DNA of 64,000 nucleotides from contig DASVQI010000024.1 in NCBI GenBank assembly GCA_036389255.1, positions 558,001-622,000 of the forward strand. The letters run 5' to 3'. Below are positions 8,005 through 17,205 of the stretch, one piece after another (within the stretch, counting starts at the first letter, position 1; each line of letters begins with the position of its first letter). This DNA comes from JACVRN01 sp036389255. Its GTDB lineage: Bacteria; Acidobacteriota; Blastocatellia; Pyrinomonadales; Pyrinomonadaceae. Made by a program: the position numbers and the translations under genes. The notes beneath the pieces are model-generated. The model saw only the letters and a list, made by a program, of their open reading frames with translations, was not told the DNA's origin and did not search any database.

Positions 8005-9054
8005 CTATCTTTGCGCGGAGGGCACGGTGGCACTCTGCGGCTTGACGCTTGAAAGCGCGGTTTGCGCGGGAAGATATAGAAGAGGGCTGACGGGTTGGCC
8101 GTTGATGCGTACTTCGTAATGAAGGTGCGGGCCTGTGGAGCGGCCTGTGGAGCCTACGAGCCCAAGCTGCTCGCCGCGCCTGATGGTCTGTCCAAGCTCA
8201 ACGTCTATGCGCGAGAGGTGGCCGTAGCGCGTGGTGATGCCGTTTCCGTGGTCAATATAGACTACCCAGCCGTAGCCGCGCTGCCATCCGGCGATGATGA
8301 TGGTTCCGTCGGCTGTCGCCATGACGGGCGTGCCTATGGGCGCTGCAATATCCTGTCCCTTATGGTACTCCGTGCCGGAGCCGCCGAAGGGATTGCCTCG
8401 CATGCCTACGCCGCTACGCAGCGTGCCCATGACGGGCCAGATTGAAGGAATATTGGCAGCCGCGTTACCCGTTCCGGGGGCGACCGTCATGAGAACCGGA
8501 GATGAAGGCTTTTCGCTTACGCGCGAGACGACGGTGATGTCGTTGACTAAGACAGGACGATTCGAGGGCTGCTCAGGGGTTCTGGGAGTGTAGGTCAACG
8601 CAGTCCTTCTCACCAGAGGATTCTGCACGACCTGCCTTGAGTTATCGCGGCTCGTGGTTTCAGGAGCGGGCGTGCGCCGCGTCCCTATCGTGGATGGCCG
8701 CCTCTCCGATGTCATCAGACGCCTGTCCGTAGTGACGGTGCGCCTGTTACCGGCGAGGCTTGCGCGCTTCTTATCTTCGTTACGATTCTTTTCATCCGCG
8801 CGCTTTCTGTCACGCACGGCAAGCATCGTGCGCTTCTTGTCATCGTCCCGTTTTTTGTCGTTATCGCGGCGGGCGCTTTTCTGAGGCTCCTGTCGTGCGC
8901 GCCTGCCCCTGCTCTGGGCCGGAGCGGAAGTGACGCCGAAGGCTATGGAGAAAAGCGCGAGGGCAAAGGTGAAAGCGATTCTGGTGCGCTGGGAAATGTT
9001 GTAATTAAAAAGGCGGCTGTACGAGAGCAAACGGCTAGGGGAAGGGGAATACAA
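8005..9054 (-). CDS. Secreted M23-family peptidoglycan endopeptidase
   Basis: A 349-residue protein with a signal-type hydrophobic segment (about residues 25-46, ending APAQS), a long basic and acidic low-complexity linker rich in RD, DDDKKR and RR (about 50-150), and a C-terminal lysostaphin-like domain (about 225-330). Zinc ligands of the LytM class are visible as HKGQD (H-x3-D) and HLHYE (H-x-H). The family cuts peptide cross-links in the cell wall or regulates amidases. The charged linker could bind wall polymers or RNA; that is a guess. Two inverted 99-bp repeats flank the gene. Confidence 0.88.
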   Translation of the reverse strand: MYSPSPSRLLSYSRLFNYNISQRTRIAFTFALALFSIAFGVTSAPAQSRGRRARQEPQKSARRDNDKKRDDDKKRTMLAVRDRKRADEKNRNEDKKRASLAGNRRTVTTDRRLMTSERRPSTIGTRRTPAPETTSRDNSRQVVQNPLVRRTALTYTPRTPEQPSNRPVLVNDITVVSRVSEKPSSPVLMTVAPGTGNAAANIPSIWPVMGTLRSGVGMRGNPFGGSGTEYHKGQDIAAPIGTPVMATADGTIIIAGWQRGYGWVVYIDHGNGITTRYGHLSRIDVELGQTIRRGEQLGLVGSTGRSTGPHLHYEVRINGQPVSPLLYLPAQTALSSVKPQSATVPSAQR

Positions 9055-9460
9055 TATCTTTTCCTTTCACGGCAAGGGCTCGGCGCAAAAATAGGGGTAT
9101 AGCAGCGAGCCTTGCATTAAAGCATGACATGGGTGGAGCCACGCTCGATTTGCTTTTATTATTAGGGCTTAAGGTCTGCCTGTAGGACGTTGGCAAACCC
9201 ATCTATGAATCTAACCAATTGAGCCGCCTGCTGACAACCAGCAATTTGACCCATCGTGTTTGACTATGGGACGAATGAGGGGCTTAAATCCATGTCAAGC
9301 CGGGATTTGAGCGAATTGTGAATCAAAGCTGGACACTTCTATTGCATAATGGTTACGACAAATGAGGCTATTGTTGCGAGAAAGTTACGTCGCGGCTGGC
9401 ATTATCCTTCAACACCTGCGAAAGATGAATATTGGGTCGGTTAGAAATCCAAACAAGTAA
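9055..9460. other. Intergenic region without recognised gene
   Basis: The upstream region of the M23 gene. A stretch near 9209-9225 resembles a tRNA D-arm on the minus strand, but no acceptor or T-arm follows. I see no convincing open frame or operator. Confidence 0.5.
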
Positions 9461-9559
9461 TTCACCGCAGAGACGCAGAGAGACGCAGAGACGAGCGCAG
9501 AGGTGTTGAATGCTTTTCTCAGCGCCTCCTCTTGCGTCTCTCTGCGTCTCTGCGGTGAA
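9461..9559. repeat. 99-bp palindromic interspersed repeat, copy B (inverted)
   Basis: The same element as at 7807-7905 in opposite orientation, again bounded by TTCACCGCAGAGACGCAGAG and its inverse. Equal length and two differences point to recent spread or to gene conversion. It is non-coding and resembles a short MITE- or REP-like element. Confidence 0.85.
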
Positions 9560-9639
9560 GGATTTTGAAATTGACCTAACTATACTGAAAGATGGCACGT
9601 CAGGTGCGCACAACTCTTAAAGCAGCGCGTACAACTCCC

Positions 9640-9910
9640 CGCGCTAGTGTTCCAAGAGCCTGCGAGGGTGTTACAGAGACTTGCGCCGTGGCTACAAGAG
9701 CCTGCGCGCTGTTTACAAGAGGCTGCGCCGTGCTTTCAGGAGGTTGCGCGCGGTTTTCGAGAGCCTGCGCGCCGTTCACGCACACCTGCGCGGGTTTCCA
9801 GAGAGTTGCGCGGAGCTTACAGGGACTTGCGCAACGCTTACAGAGAGTTGCGGTGATGTTCCAGAGGCCCGCGCGTGGTTTCGGAAGCCTGCGCGCCGCT
9901 TTCAGAGCTT
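9640..9910. repeat. Degenerate tandem repeat, 21-bp unit, about 13 copies
   Basis: A TGCG core recurs at 9661, 9682, 9703, 9724, 9745, 9766, 9787, 9807, 9828, 9849, 9870 (as CGCG) and 9890, so the period is 21 with two 20-bp units. The unit reads roughly TGCGCGCNGTTTNCAGAGCC. Because 21 is a multiple of three and the unit lacks stops, several frames stay open (for example 9592-9912). However, the two one-base losses shift the frame, so no single peptide repeat is kept. The tract ends three bases from the stop of the GH2 gene. Confidence 0.8.
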
Positions 9911-9913
9911 AGA

Positions 9914-11725
9914 TTAGAGTGGAAAGAGCCTGCGGTGAATCTCCGCAATCTTTTCGGGTGGGACTTTCGGCCTGCGGTTGTAGGTGACAAGCCCGTTTAT
10001 CTCCTGCTCTATGTCCGTCAGTTGCGTGTAGCAGAAGCCTGCCAGAAAAGGGAGACTTGCTATGCCTTCCATCAAGTCTCTGTACTTTATTAGAAGCTCT
10101 TCCTCCGTGGCTACAGAGCCGTAGAAGTTATAGAGCATGTCACGCTTTTCGGGCGGCACGTCCTTCGGAATTATCAGGAAGCCGCCGACTTCCGTGAGCA
10201 TTATAGGCTGGCCGCGATAGCGCGAGCCGAGGACGAAGAGAGGCTTATTGCCTATCCAGACGTGGGCCGGAAGAGGCCCGCCCGCGCTCGTCTCCTGATA
10301 ACGCTTTCTGAGCAGCTCCGCCGTGGGAGTGTAATCGTGTATGGCGCAGATGTCCGTGATGTCCGTGTGCTCCCAGCCGTCGTTGTCAATCACGGGTCGC
10401 TGCGGGTCAAGCTCGCGTGTCATGACGACCATGCGCTCTATGAAGGCGTACTGGCCCGGATGCTGCCGCCCGAGTCGCGGAAAGCCCATGCTCTCGTTGA
10501 TGGGAACCCAGCTAATGATGCACGGGTGATTGTAGTCGCGCCTGACCGCACGCTTCCATTCCGCCGCCAGCCGCTCTTCGGCCTGCGAAGACCACTGGCG
10601 AGCGTTAGGCATCTCTTCCCAGACGAGCAGGCCCAACGCATCGCACCAGTAGAGCCAGCGCGGGTCTTCAATCTTCTGGTGCTTGCGCGCGCCGTTATAG
10701 CCGAAGCGCTTAATCAATTCGACGTCCGCCCGCAGAGCTTCGTCAGAAGGCGCTGCCAGATAACTCTCGGGCCAGTATCCCTGGTCAAGCACCATGGCCA
10801 GATAAATCGGCTTGCCGTTGAGCCAGAAGCGCCCCTCGCGCAGCTCAACATCTCGCAGCCCCACGTAGGATTCAATCTCGTCAAGCAGCACGTCGCCCTC
10901 GAAGAGCCGCAGGCGCAGCGTGTACAACTGCGGAGATTCAGGCGACCAGAGCTTTGCGTCCGGGATGTGCAGCGTAAGTCTGGCCGTGGCCGAGGTCGTT
11001 ATCTCTTCAACGTGGGCTATGACCGCTTCGCCATCCATAGCCTCCGCGACCACGCGCCTGAGCGAAGACGGAGCGTGAAGCAGCACGCCGATTTTAACAG
11101 TCCCGCTACGGGCCGAAGGCGTTAGCCTTATGTCGTTAATGCGAATCGCGGGGACGGGCTCTATCCAGACGGTCTGCCAGATGCCCGTGGTGTTGTAGTA
11201 GTCAATGTCGTGAGGCTTGCCCGAGACGGACTGCTTGCCGCGCGGCTGGCGCGGGTTCTGCCTGTCTTCCACGCGCAGGGTGAGGCGGTTCTCGCCGTGC
11301 TTCAGATAGGGCGCTATGTCGAAGCTGAAGGGGACGTGGCCGCCCTGATTGTGTCCCACCTCTTGCCCGTTAATCCAGATGGTCGTGCTGTAATCCACCG
11401 CGCCGAAATGCAGCAGCAGGTCTAGCCCACGCCACTCTTCGGGGACTTCAAAGCTGCGCGCGTACCAGACAATCTCGTGAATGTTCTTGTCGTTGATTCC
11501 CGAAAGCTCTGATTGGTAAGGGAAAGGAACGTTGATGCGACGCCCGAGCGGCAGACCATAGTGCCAGCCTTCCCTCTGCCCTTTATTGGCGTCGTCGAAA
11601 TCGAACTCCCACTCGCCGTTTAGATTCAGCCACTCAGACCTTACAAATTGCGGGCGCGGGTATTCCGGTCTGGGTGTCGGGGCGGCTGAATCTGCCCCTA
11701 AGCTCTTCGCCTCTGTCTCTTTCAA
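9914..11725 (-). CDS. Glycoside hydrolase family 2 (beta-galactosidase/glucuronidase-like)
   Basis: A 603-residue cytoplasmic enzyme without signal peptide. It has the GH2 order: N-terminal jelly-roll sugar-binding domain (about 20-175; LLLHFGAVDYSTTIWING), immunoglobulin-like domain (about 180-280) and TIM barrel (from 285). The acid/base glutamate is E411 in PINESMGF and the nucleophile is E512 in LTEVGGF. The substrate sugar cannot be read from sequence. It is the last gene of a four-gene minus-strand operon with a glycosyltransferase, Glf and a GH1-RmlD fusion, 39 bases from the previous gene. A role in trimming or recycling a galactose-containing polymer is inferred. Confidence 0.88.
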   Translation of the reverse strand: MKETEAKSLGADSAAPTPRPEYPRPQFVRSEWLNLNGEWEFDFDDANKGQREGWHYGLPLGRRINVPFPYQSELSGINDKNIHEIVWYARSFEVPEEWRGLDLLLHFGAVDYSTTIWINGQEVGHNQGGHVPFSFDIAPYLKHGENRLTLRVEDRQNPRQPRGKQSVSGKPHDIDYYNTTGIWQTVWIEPVPAIRINDIRLTPSARSGTVKIGVLLHAPSSLRRVVAEAMDGEAVIAHVEEITTSATARLTLHIPDAKLWSPESPQLYTLRLRLFEGDVLLDEIESYVGLRDVELREGRFWLNGKPIYLAMVLDQGYWPESYLAAPSDEALRADVELIKRFGYNGARKHQKIEDPRWLYWCDALGLLVWEEMPNARQWSSQAEERLAAEWKRAVRRDYNHPCIISWVPINESMGFPRLGRQHPGQYAFIERMVVMTRELDPQRPVIDNDGWEHTDITDICAIHDYTPTAELLRKRYQETSAGGPLPAHVWIGNKPLFVLGSRYRGQPIMLTEVGGFLIIPKDVPPEKRDMLYNFYGSVATEEELLIKYRDLMEGIASLPFLAGFCYTQLTDIEQEINGLVTYNRRPKVPPEKIAEIHRRLFPL

Positions 11726-11764
11726 CTTTTAATCTAATCCTATCTGGAGCCTGAGAGTGCGGCG

Positions 11765-14047
11765 CTATTTCGCCCCGGCCGATGCAGCAGCCACAGAAGC
11801 CACTGTCTTCGTTTCCGGCTCGCGTCGAGCGGCAGCAGTCCATGAGACTTCACACTCGCGCACGTAACGCGCAACGGCCTCTTCAAGCGAAGATAGCATA
11901 AGACCGCGCTCGCTCGTCAGGGCGCTGAAGCCCGGTCGCGGCGCGGCGTAGTTGAAAGAGCGTGCGGGACAATCTTCAATCAACCCCGCGTCGAGCCCGG
12001 CCTGCGTGGCCGCGCTTCTGGCGAAGTCTGCCCAACTGACCGCGCCTGCATTCGCAAGGTGCCAGATTCCCTTCTCTCCGTCAATCAACAGGTCAAGGGT
12101 GGCGTTGACAAGCTCCGGGACGTAGGCGGGCGAGACAATCATGTCTTGAGCCGCAGCGAATCGCTGCTCAAGGCTCAGCGCGCGCAAGGCTGCCGTCAGG
12201 AAATTGTATTCATCCCACGGGCCAAAAAAAGCAGAGGTGCGAATAATCAGGGCCGAAGGATTCAAGCCGAGCGCTTCCCTTTCGGCCAGCAGCTTGCTCC
12301 GGCCGTAAACATTGAGAGGACGCGGCTCGTCGCTCTCAGAGTATGGAGCGCCTTTGCTACCGTCGAAAACAAGGTCGGACGAGAAGGTTACAAGCCGAAC
12401 ACCGTGGCGTGAGCAGGCTTCAGCCAGCACCTTCGGGCCGTGCGCGTTCTCGCGGAAACATCTCTCCGGCTCACGTTCCGCGTCATCCACGCGCACGTAC
12501 CCGGCCGTGTTCATAATCGCCCACGGCTCGTACTCCCGTAGGGCATTTTCGACCGACTCCGGGCTGGCTATGTCCATCTCCCTGCGCGTGAGCAGCCTGT
12601 AAGAGAGCCCTCGTATCTCGCAGATGCGTGCCGTTGCGCGCCCCAGTGTTCCGGTCGCGCCCGTGATAAGAACGGGGCGAGATTGCAAACCCTTCATGCT
12701 GACTCCCCTCACGGTTTTGGCCACGTCCTGTCTGCGATGATGAAAAGGCGGGAATTGCAGACGGTCTAGCCTGCGCCACCAACCGGGCGTATCAAGCACA
12801 GGCGAGCTCTGCTCAGCGCCCCGCGCCACTTCGGAAAGCATACGCGCCAGCGCCGTCGGGCGCGGCTTCTCTCCTGAGCGAATATCAAAGACTCCCGGCT
12901 CGTAGAAGCCGCAGGGGCGCGTCATCAGGCTGTTCCAGTCGAATGAGCCGAGCAGCGCCCACGCCGTCACCGCTCGCACGTCCACACCCTCTTGGCGCAA
13001 GCTCAAAGCGCCTTCCCAAATCTCTTTCAACCAGCGAAGTTGCTCTTCGCGCGTGCAGCCCAAATGCGCCTCAGTGACGACAATCGGCACGCCGTAACGC
13101 TCCCAAGCCTCTTTCATCAAAGCGCGCGGGCCAGCCACGCCTTCGGCCAGAACGCGCACGGCCTCCACGTCAGCGTAAACGTGACGACCGTTTCCCCCGT
13201 GCAGCCTGTGCGGATAACGCGCCACGCGGTCGTCAAGAAATCTCTCGCTCGTCAGGTAATGATTGATGCCAAGTGAGTCCGGCCGCGACGCGTTCTCAAG
13301 AAACCATTCCAGCTCCCGCTCTTGTATGCCCGAACTAAGCAGATAACTCCGCAGAGGATGCTCGCGCGTAACGCGACCCGACAGAAGGTCGAAGGAGAGC
13401 CACCGGCGCTCGTTCTCAAACTCGGCCTGATAGCTGAGCTTTACCGTGCTGTAGGTCTTGCCGAGGTCTTCCGTCTGTACGAGTCGCGCACGAGGGTTGA
13501 CGCAGCGTATGGCGCGCATGGCCAGCAGCACCCCTCGACACTCGTTCAGAAGGGCGCGTGTGAAAGTTGCGTCGTCTGTGCCGTGCGGATACCAGTGGCC
13601 GTAAAGACCACTGAAGCGGGCCGTAGTCAGAGGCTCGTTGACGGGCGTGTAATCCTCTACCCACGGAAACTTCTCGGCAACGGCACGCGCATAGGCGGCC
13701 AGCTTTTCGGGAAACTCGTCGTCAACGAGACTTGTGTGAAGAGGCCCGCTCCCATGATGAACAAGGCCGACTATGGGGCGCACGCCCAACTGCCTGAGCC
13801 GCGTGAGCCGCTCTTCGGCCCAGCTCCAGTCGGCGTCCTCTATGGAACCGGGCGCGGTCTTCTCCCACAGCACGGGGTAACGCAGAGCGCGTATGCCGAG
13901 GCGCGCGAACTCTTCCAAGTCTGAGCCGCGCGCGTAGTGTCCCTGCCGCTCAAGTTGGTCGTAAAAGCGGTCGCGGACGCGAGTGATGCTGCACTCGACT
14001 CCTGCCCAAAGCTCAAGCGAGGAGGCAAGGGACGGCTTCGTGTGCAT
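11765..14047 (-). CDS. Fusion of GH1-like glycosidase and RmlD-like sugar-nucleotide reductase
   Basis: A 760-residue two-domain protein. Residues 1-400 form a family 1 beta-glycosidase-like barrel with acid/base E138 in TPVNEP and a probable nucleophile glutamate in VVTEAHLG. Residues from about 455 form a short-chain reductase of the dTDP-4-dehydrorhamnose reductase type, with ITGATGTLGRA at the NAD(P) site and YGRSK carrying the catalytic Y-x3-K. Each half is full length. The gene lies 36 bases after glf. The fusion suggests one protein both making a deoxysugar nucleotide and acting on a glycan, or a GH1-fold domain reused for binding. No break or frameshift separates the halves. Confidence 0.87.
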   Translation of the reverse strand: MHTKPSLASSLELWAGVECSITRVRDRFYDQLERQGHYARGSDLEEFARLGIRALRYPVLWEKTAPGSIEDADWSWAEERLTRLRQLGVRPIVGLVHHGSGPLHTSLVDDEFPEKLAAYARAVAEKFPWVEDYTPVNEPLTTARFSGLYGHWYPHGTDDATFTRALLNECRGVLLAMRAIRCVNPRARLVQTEDLGKTYSTVKLSYQAEFENERRWLSFDLLSGRVTREHPLRSYLLSSGIQERELEWFLENASRPDSLGINHYLTSERFLDDRVARYPHRLHGGNGRHVYADVEAVRVLAEGVAGPRALMKEAWERYGVPIVVTEAHLGCTREEQLRWLKEIWEGALSLRQEGVDVRAVTAWALLGSFDWNSLMTRPCGFYEPGVFDIRSGEKPRPTALARMLSEVARGAEQSSPVLDTPGWWRRLDRLQFPPFHHRRQDVAKTVRGVSMKGLQSRPVLITGATGTLGRATARICEIRGLSYRLLTRREMDIASPESVENALREYEPWAIMNTAGYVRVDDAEREPERCFRENAHGPKVLAEACSRHGVRLVTFSSDLVFDGSKGAPYSESDEPRPLNVYGRSKLLAEREALGLNPSALIIRTSAFFGPWDEYNFLTAALRALSLEQRFAAAQDMIVSPAYVPELVNATLDLLIDGEKGIWHLANAGAVSWADFARSAATQAGLDAGLIEDCPARSFNYAAPRPGFSALTSERGLMLSSLEEAVARYVRECEVSWTAAARREPETKTVASVAAASAGAK

Positions 14048-14083
14048 AGTCCTTCTTCTCCCACAGCTTATGCAGCCGGTCTG

Positions 14084-15289
14084 TTATCGTGACGTGACTA
14101 AAAGCTCGTCCGTCACCTTGTGGTTGCCGTTCCCGTTGCCTTGTTGAACGGATGGCAGCGCGGCTGCTACGGCCTGCGACCGCTTGACTCCGTTAATCTT
14201 CGAGTAGACAGTCAGAGCCTGCGCGACTATCTGATCCATGTTGTAGTATTTGTAGGTCGCCAACCGTCCAACGAAATGAACGTTCGGCGTAGAGTCCGCC
14301 AGAGCCTTGTATTTAGTATAAAGCTCAGCGTTCTCTTTGCGCGGCACAGGATAATACGGGTCGCCCTCCGAGCGCGGGAACTCGTAAACGATGCTGGTCT
14401 TCTGATGCTCCTGTCCGGTCAGGTACTTGAACTCAGTGGTACGAGTATAAAGATGCTCGTTCGGGTAGTTGACCACCGGAGCCGGTTGATACTGCGCGAC
14501 GGCGTGCGTCTCGTGCTTGAACTCAAGCGAGCGATAGGGCAGCTTCCCGTAGCAGTAGTCGAAGAAGGTGTCCACCGGCCCCGTGTAAATCATCTCGCGG
14601 AAAGGAATGTCCTTCTCAATCTCGCGGTAATCGCAGTTGAGCATGATTTTGATGTTCGGGTGGTCTAGCATGCGCTCGAACATGCGAGTGAAGCCGTGGA
14701 GCGGCATCGCCTGATAAGAGTCCGTGAAGTACCGGTCGTCCCGGTTCGTACGGGTCGGAACCCTCGAAGTCACGCTCGCGTCCAGCTCGGAAGGGTCTAA
14801 GCCCCACTGCTTGCGCGTGTAGTTGCGGAAGAACTTTTCGTAAAGCTCGCGCCCGACGCGGTTCACCACCACGTCCTCTGAGGTGCGAATCTCGGCCGTA
14901 GGCTCAGCGACCGACTGAAAGAACTCTTCAACCTGAAAGGAGGTGAGATTCAGCCCGTAGAGCTTGTTGATGGTGTCCAGATTAATCGGGATTGGAAGAA
15001 GCTGGCCGTCTACGCTCGCCAGAACTCTGTGCTGGTACGAGCGCCATTCCGTGAAACGAGAAAGATACTCGAAGACTTCGCGCGAGTTAGTGTGAAAGAT
15101 GTGCGGGCCGTACTTGTGTACGAGTATACCGTCATCGTTGTAATGGTCGTATGCGTTGCCGCCTATGTGAGGCCGCTTGTCGCAGATTAAGACCTTCTTT
15201 CCAGAGCCCACCGCAAGCCTCTCGGCAAGAACACTTCCGGCAAAACCCGCCCCGACAATCAAATAATCAAACACCTTATTCTCCCCCAA
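14084..15289 (-). CDS. glf: UDP-galactopyranose mutase
   Basis: A flavoenzyme of 401 residues that converts UDP-galactopyranose to UDP-galactofuranose. The N-terminal FAD site reads DYLIVGAGFAGSVLAERLA, followed by CDKRPHIGGNAYD and GPHIFHTN, all hallmarks of Glf. Length is normal apart from a C-terminal tail of about 30 residues. It sits between a glycosyltransferase (27 bases upstream) and the GH1-RmlD fusion, so it probably supplies galactofuranose for a surface polysaccharide. It is cytoplasmic. Confidence 0.95.
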   Translation of the reverse strand: MGENKVFDYLIVGAGFAGSVLAERLAVGSGKKVLICDKRPHIGGNAYDHYNDDGILVHKYGPHIFHTNSREVFEYLSRFTEWRSYQHRVLASVDGQLLPIPINLDTINKLYGLNLTSFQVEEFFQSVAEPTAEIRTSEDVVVNRVGRELYEKFFRNYTRKQWGLDPSELDASVTSRVPTRTNRDDRYFTDSYQAMPLHGFTRMFERMLDHPNIKIMLNCDYREIEKDIPFREMIYTGPVDTFFDYCYGKLPYRSLEFKHETHAVAQYQPAPVVNYPNEHLYTRTTEFKYLTGQEHQKTSIVYEFPRSEGDPYYPVPRKENAELYTKYKALADSTPNVHFVGRLATYKYYNMDQIVAQALTVYSKINGVKRSQAVAAALPSVQQGNGNGNHKVTDELLVTSR

Positions 15290-15316
15290 TGTGTACGCTC
15301 TTTAATAAAGAAACGA

Positions 15317-16570
15317 TTAATCACCCGCCGCGAAATTTCCAACCGTAGCGACACGCGATGACGAAGCGGCTGCTCCGGCCTTTGTCACAGCAACCTTCGG
15401 TATGGCGAGCATCTCGCGCCTGCTTTGAACGACATCCTCAATCAACTCGGACATGCGCCCCCAAGTGCGATCCCACGAAGTCTCTGCCAGAAAAGCATCC
15501 ACTTCGCGCACACGCTTCTCGGCATCTTCGCTCATGGCTTCCTGACAGGCCGTGACGAACTCTTCTACAGTGTCGGCTATGCGAACCAGCTTGAGCTGTC
15601 CGTAAGGACGCACCACGTCGCGTATGGAAGTCGAGACGACGGGCCTTCCCGCCGACAGGTACTCCGGAGTCTTCGTAGGGCTGATGAAGCGAGTGGATTC
15701 GTTGAGCGCGAACGGCAGCAGCGCAACGTCCCAGCCGCCCAGATAAGCCGGAAGCTCCGAGTACTGCTTGCCGCCCAAGTAATGTATGTTCGGCCTCTGC
15801 GGCAAATCGGCTTCGTCAATCTTGACCACAGGGCCAATGATGACCAGATGCCAGTCCGGACGCGCATCGGCTATTCCCGCCAGAAGCTCCAAGTTCATTC
15901 TCTCGTCAATCACGCCGAAGAATCCCAGACGAGGGTGCGGAATCTCTCTTTGGTCATCCGGCTCGACTGCAACAGACCTTGCCTTGACGAAATGAGTCGC
16001 GTCTATGCTGGAAGGAAAAGGATAGATGTTCGGGTGACGCTCACGCTTCGCTTCGTATAGGCTCTGCCCGCCCGTGAAGACCAAGTCTGCGCGACGAAAC
16101 AACTCTTCCTCGCGCTCCTTCAAAGCACGCGGCGCGCCCTTGAATGCCGACAACTCATCCATGCAGTCATAAATGGTTGCGAGCGGCTTCAAGTGCTCAG
16201 ACCACGCGACGGCCATAGGCGTGTAGTACCAGAGTACGTGCTCGCCTATATTCTGCTCGCGGAAAAGCTCGTTGAGCATCTCACGCTGAATCGAGTCCAG
16301 AGCCTCAAGGTCGTAAACGCCTTTAGGAAGGCGCGGCACGACTACGTGAACGCCGTCGTCCCTGCGGCTTACGTCGAGACGCATCTCGCCGTCATCGAAG
16401 ACCGGCTCTTCAACGAAAAAGACACGGCCTCTTTGAGCAAAGCGGCTCAAAAGATGCTGCGGTCTTTGATAAACGAAATCCCACCTGAGATGCGAGAGAC
16501 AAACTAGGTCGGGCGTTGTCGCCGTGGCCTTGCTGCTTTTCTCTATCTTGCTAAAAGTCGAACTCATCAT
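15317..16570 (-). CDS. Glycosyltransferase, GT-B fold (GT4-like)
   Basis: A 417-residue protein with an N-terminal segment LRWDFVYQRPQHLLSRFA, typical of glycosyltransferases found beside glf, and a C-terminal donor-binding motif EYLSAGRPVVST. There is no transmembrane segment, so action at the cytoplasmic membrane face is likely. It heads the four-gene polysaccharide operon; GAGG lies about ten bases before the ATG. Donor sugar unknown; galactofuranose is a reasonable guess from the neighbouring Glf. Confidence 0.87.
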   Translation of the reverse strand: MMSSTFSKIEKSSKATATTPDLVCLSHLRWDFVYQRPQHLLSRFAQRGRVFFVEEPVFDDGEMRLDVSRRDDGVHVVVPRLPKGVYDLEALDSIQREMLNELFREQNIGEHVLWYYTPMAVAWSEHLKPLATIYDCMDELSAFKGAPRALKEREEELFRRADLVFTGGQSLYEAKRERHPNIYPFPSSIDATHFVKARSVAVEPDDQREIPHPRLGFFGVIDERMNLELLAGIADARPDWHLVIIGPVVKIDEADLPQRPNIHYLGGKQYSELPAYLGGWDVALLPFALNESTRFISPTKTPEYLSAGRPVVSTSIRDVVRPYGQLKLVRIADTVEEFVTACQEAMSEDAEKRVREVDAFLAETSWDRTWGRMSELIEDVVQSRREMLAIPKVAVTKAGAAASSSRVATVGNFAAGD

Positions 16571-17016
16571 TCTTTTCCCTCAGTGAATCTGTTGGATACG
16601 AAAACGGATACATACAAATGACGTTGGCACCTGTTCGCTGTTCTCTTTGATAGCCGGGTTACGCTAGACGCTGATGTGCGCCGCTTTAGATTCTCTGTGA
16701 CAGTCGTGCGCGGGTCGAAGGGCTAGAATCTTTTGCTTAACGGGATATACCGGGAACGAATTCGATGCAAACGCTTTGCGGTTAAATTTTGAGATGATAG
16801 CTAAAGCATTCTGCAACCGACTTTCATTACCAGACACCTGCGGCTGAGCCTTTCCGGTTTTGCCGCGTTAATTAGAGGGATAACGGATGTTGAAGAGTAT
16901 AGCACAGGTGGACGATGAGTCAGTACCTTAGCGTACTTAGTCATGCACTCGCAGTTAAACCGCTAAGCGTGCCGTGCTGCTCAAAAGGGGAACTTGTATG
17001 AGCAAAAGTCTTTGGT
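16571..17016. other. Intergenic region, probable promoter of the polysaccharide operon
   Basis: About 450 bases with no convincing open frame on either strand. A TTGGCAC at 16624 recalls a sigma-54 element, but the GG to GC spacing is one base short. No terminator or RNA gene recognised. Confidence 0.4.
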
Positions 17017-17205
17017 TTAGCGGTCGCTGGCCCAGCGCGGCGAATCTCCCGTTTCGTGCGAGCGCGCATGGTCGCTCAACATACGCGCGTAACATTTCAA
17101 GCACATGCCGCGCGAGTCCTTGACAGTGTTGCGGCGTATGACCGTGCCGCACCATGTGCATTCGACCTTGAAGGTCACTCTTTCCTGTCCCAATTCCCTG
17201 TTCAT
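17017..17205 (-). CDS. Small zinc-finger protein
   Basis: A 62-residue protein from the ATG at 17205; a GTG at 17277 would add 24 residues but lies in a hairpin. The core has two Cys pairs, CTWC and CLKC, spaced by about 18 residues (VECTWCGTVIRR...GMCLKCYARML), as in small treble-clef or zinc-ribbon proteins. It ends in a charged tail. Function unknown. It precedes the polysaccharide operon on the same strand but is 450 bases away, so it is probably transcribed on its own. Confidence 0.6.
   Translation of the reverse strand: MNRELGQERVTFKVECTWCGTVIRRNTVKDSRGMCLKCYARMLSDHARSHETGDSPRWASDR

Noticed and set aside
9209..9225. tRNA gene on the minus strand
   Set aside because: Only a D-arm-like segment is present; no acceptor pairing or T-loop consensus.
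9640..9910. CRISPR array
   Set aside because: Units follow each other without spacers and are degenerate; no cas genes nearby.
9592..9912. Cys-rich protein encoded by the repeat tract
   Set aside because: Frame shifts between 21- and 20-bp units change the peptide repeat, and several frames are open merely because the unit lacks stops.
10262..11125. Long plus-strand open frame inside the GH2 gene
   Set aside because: Antisense shadow; the minus-strand product is a full GH2 enzyme.
16624..16640. Sigma-54 promoter for the polysaccharide operon
   Set aside because: It points away from that operon and GG to GC spacing is nine, not ten.
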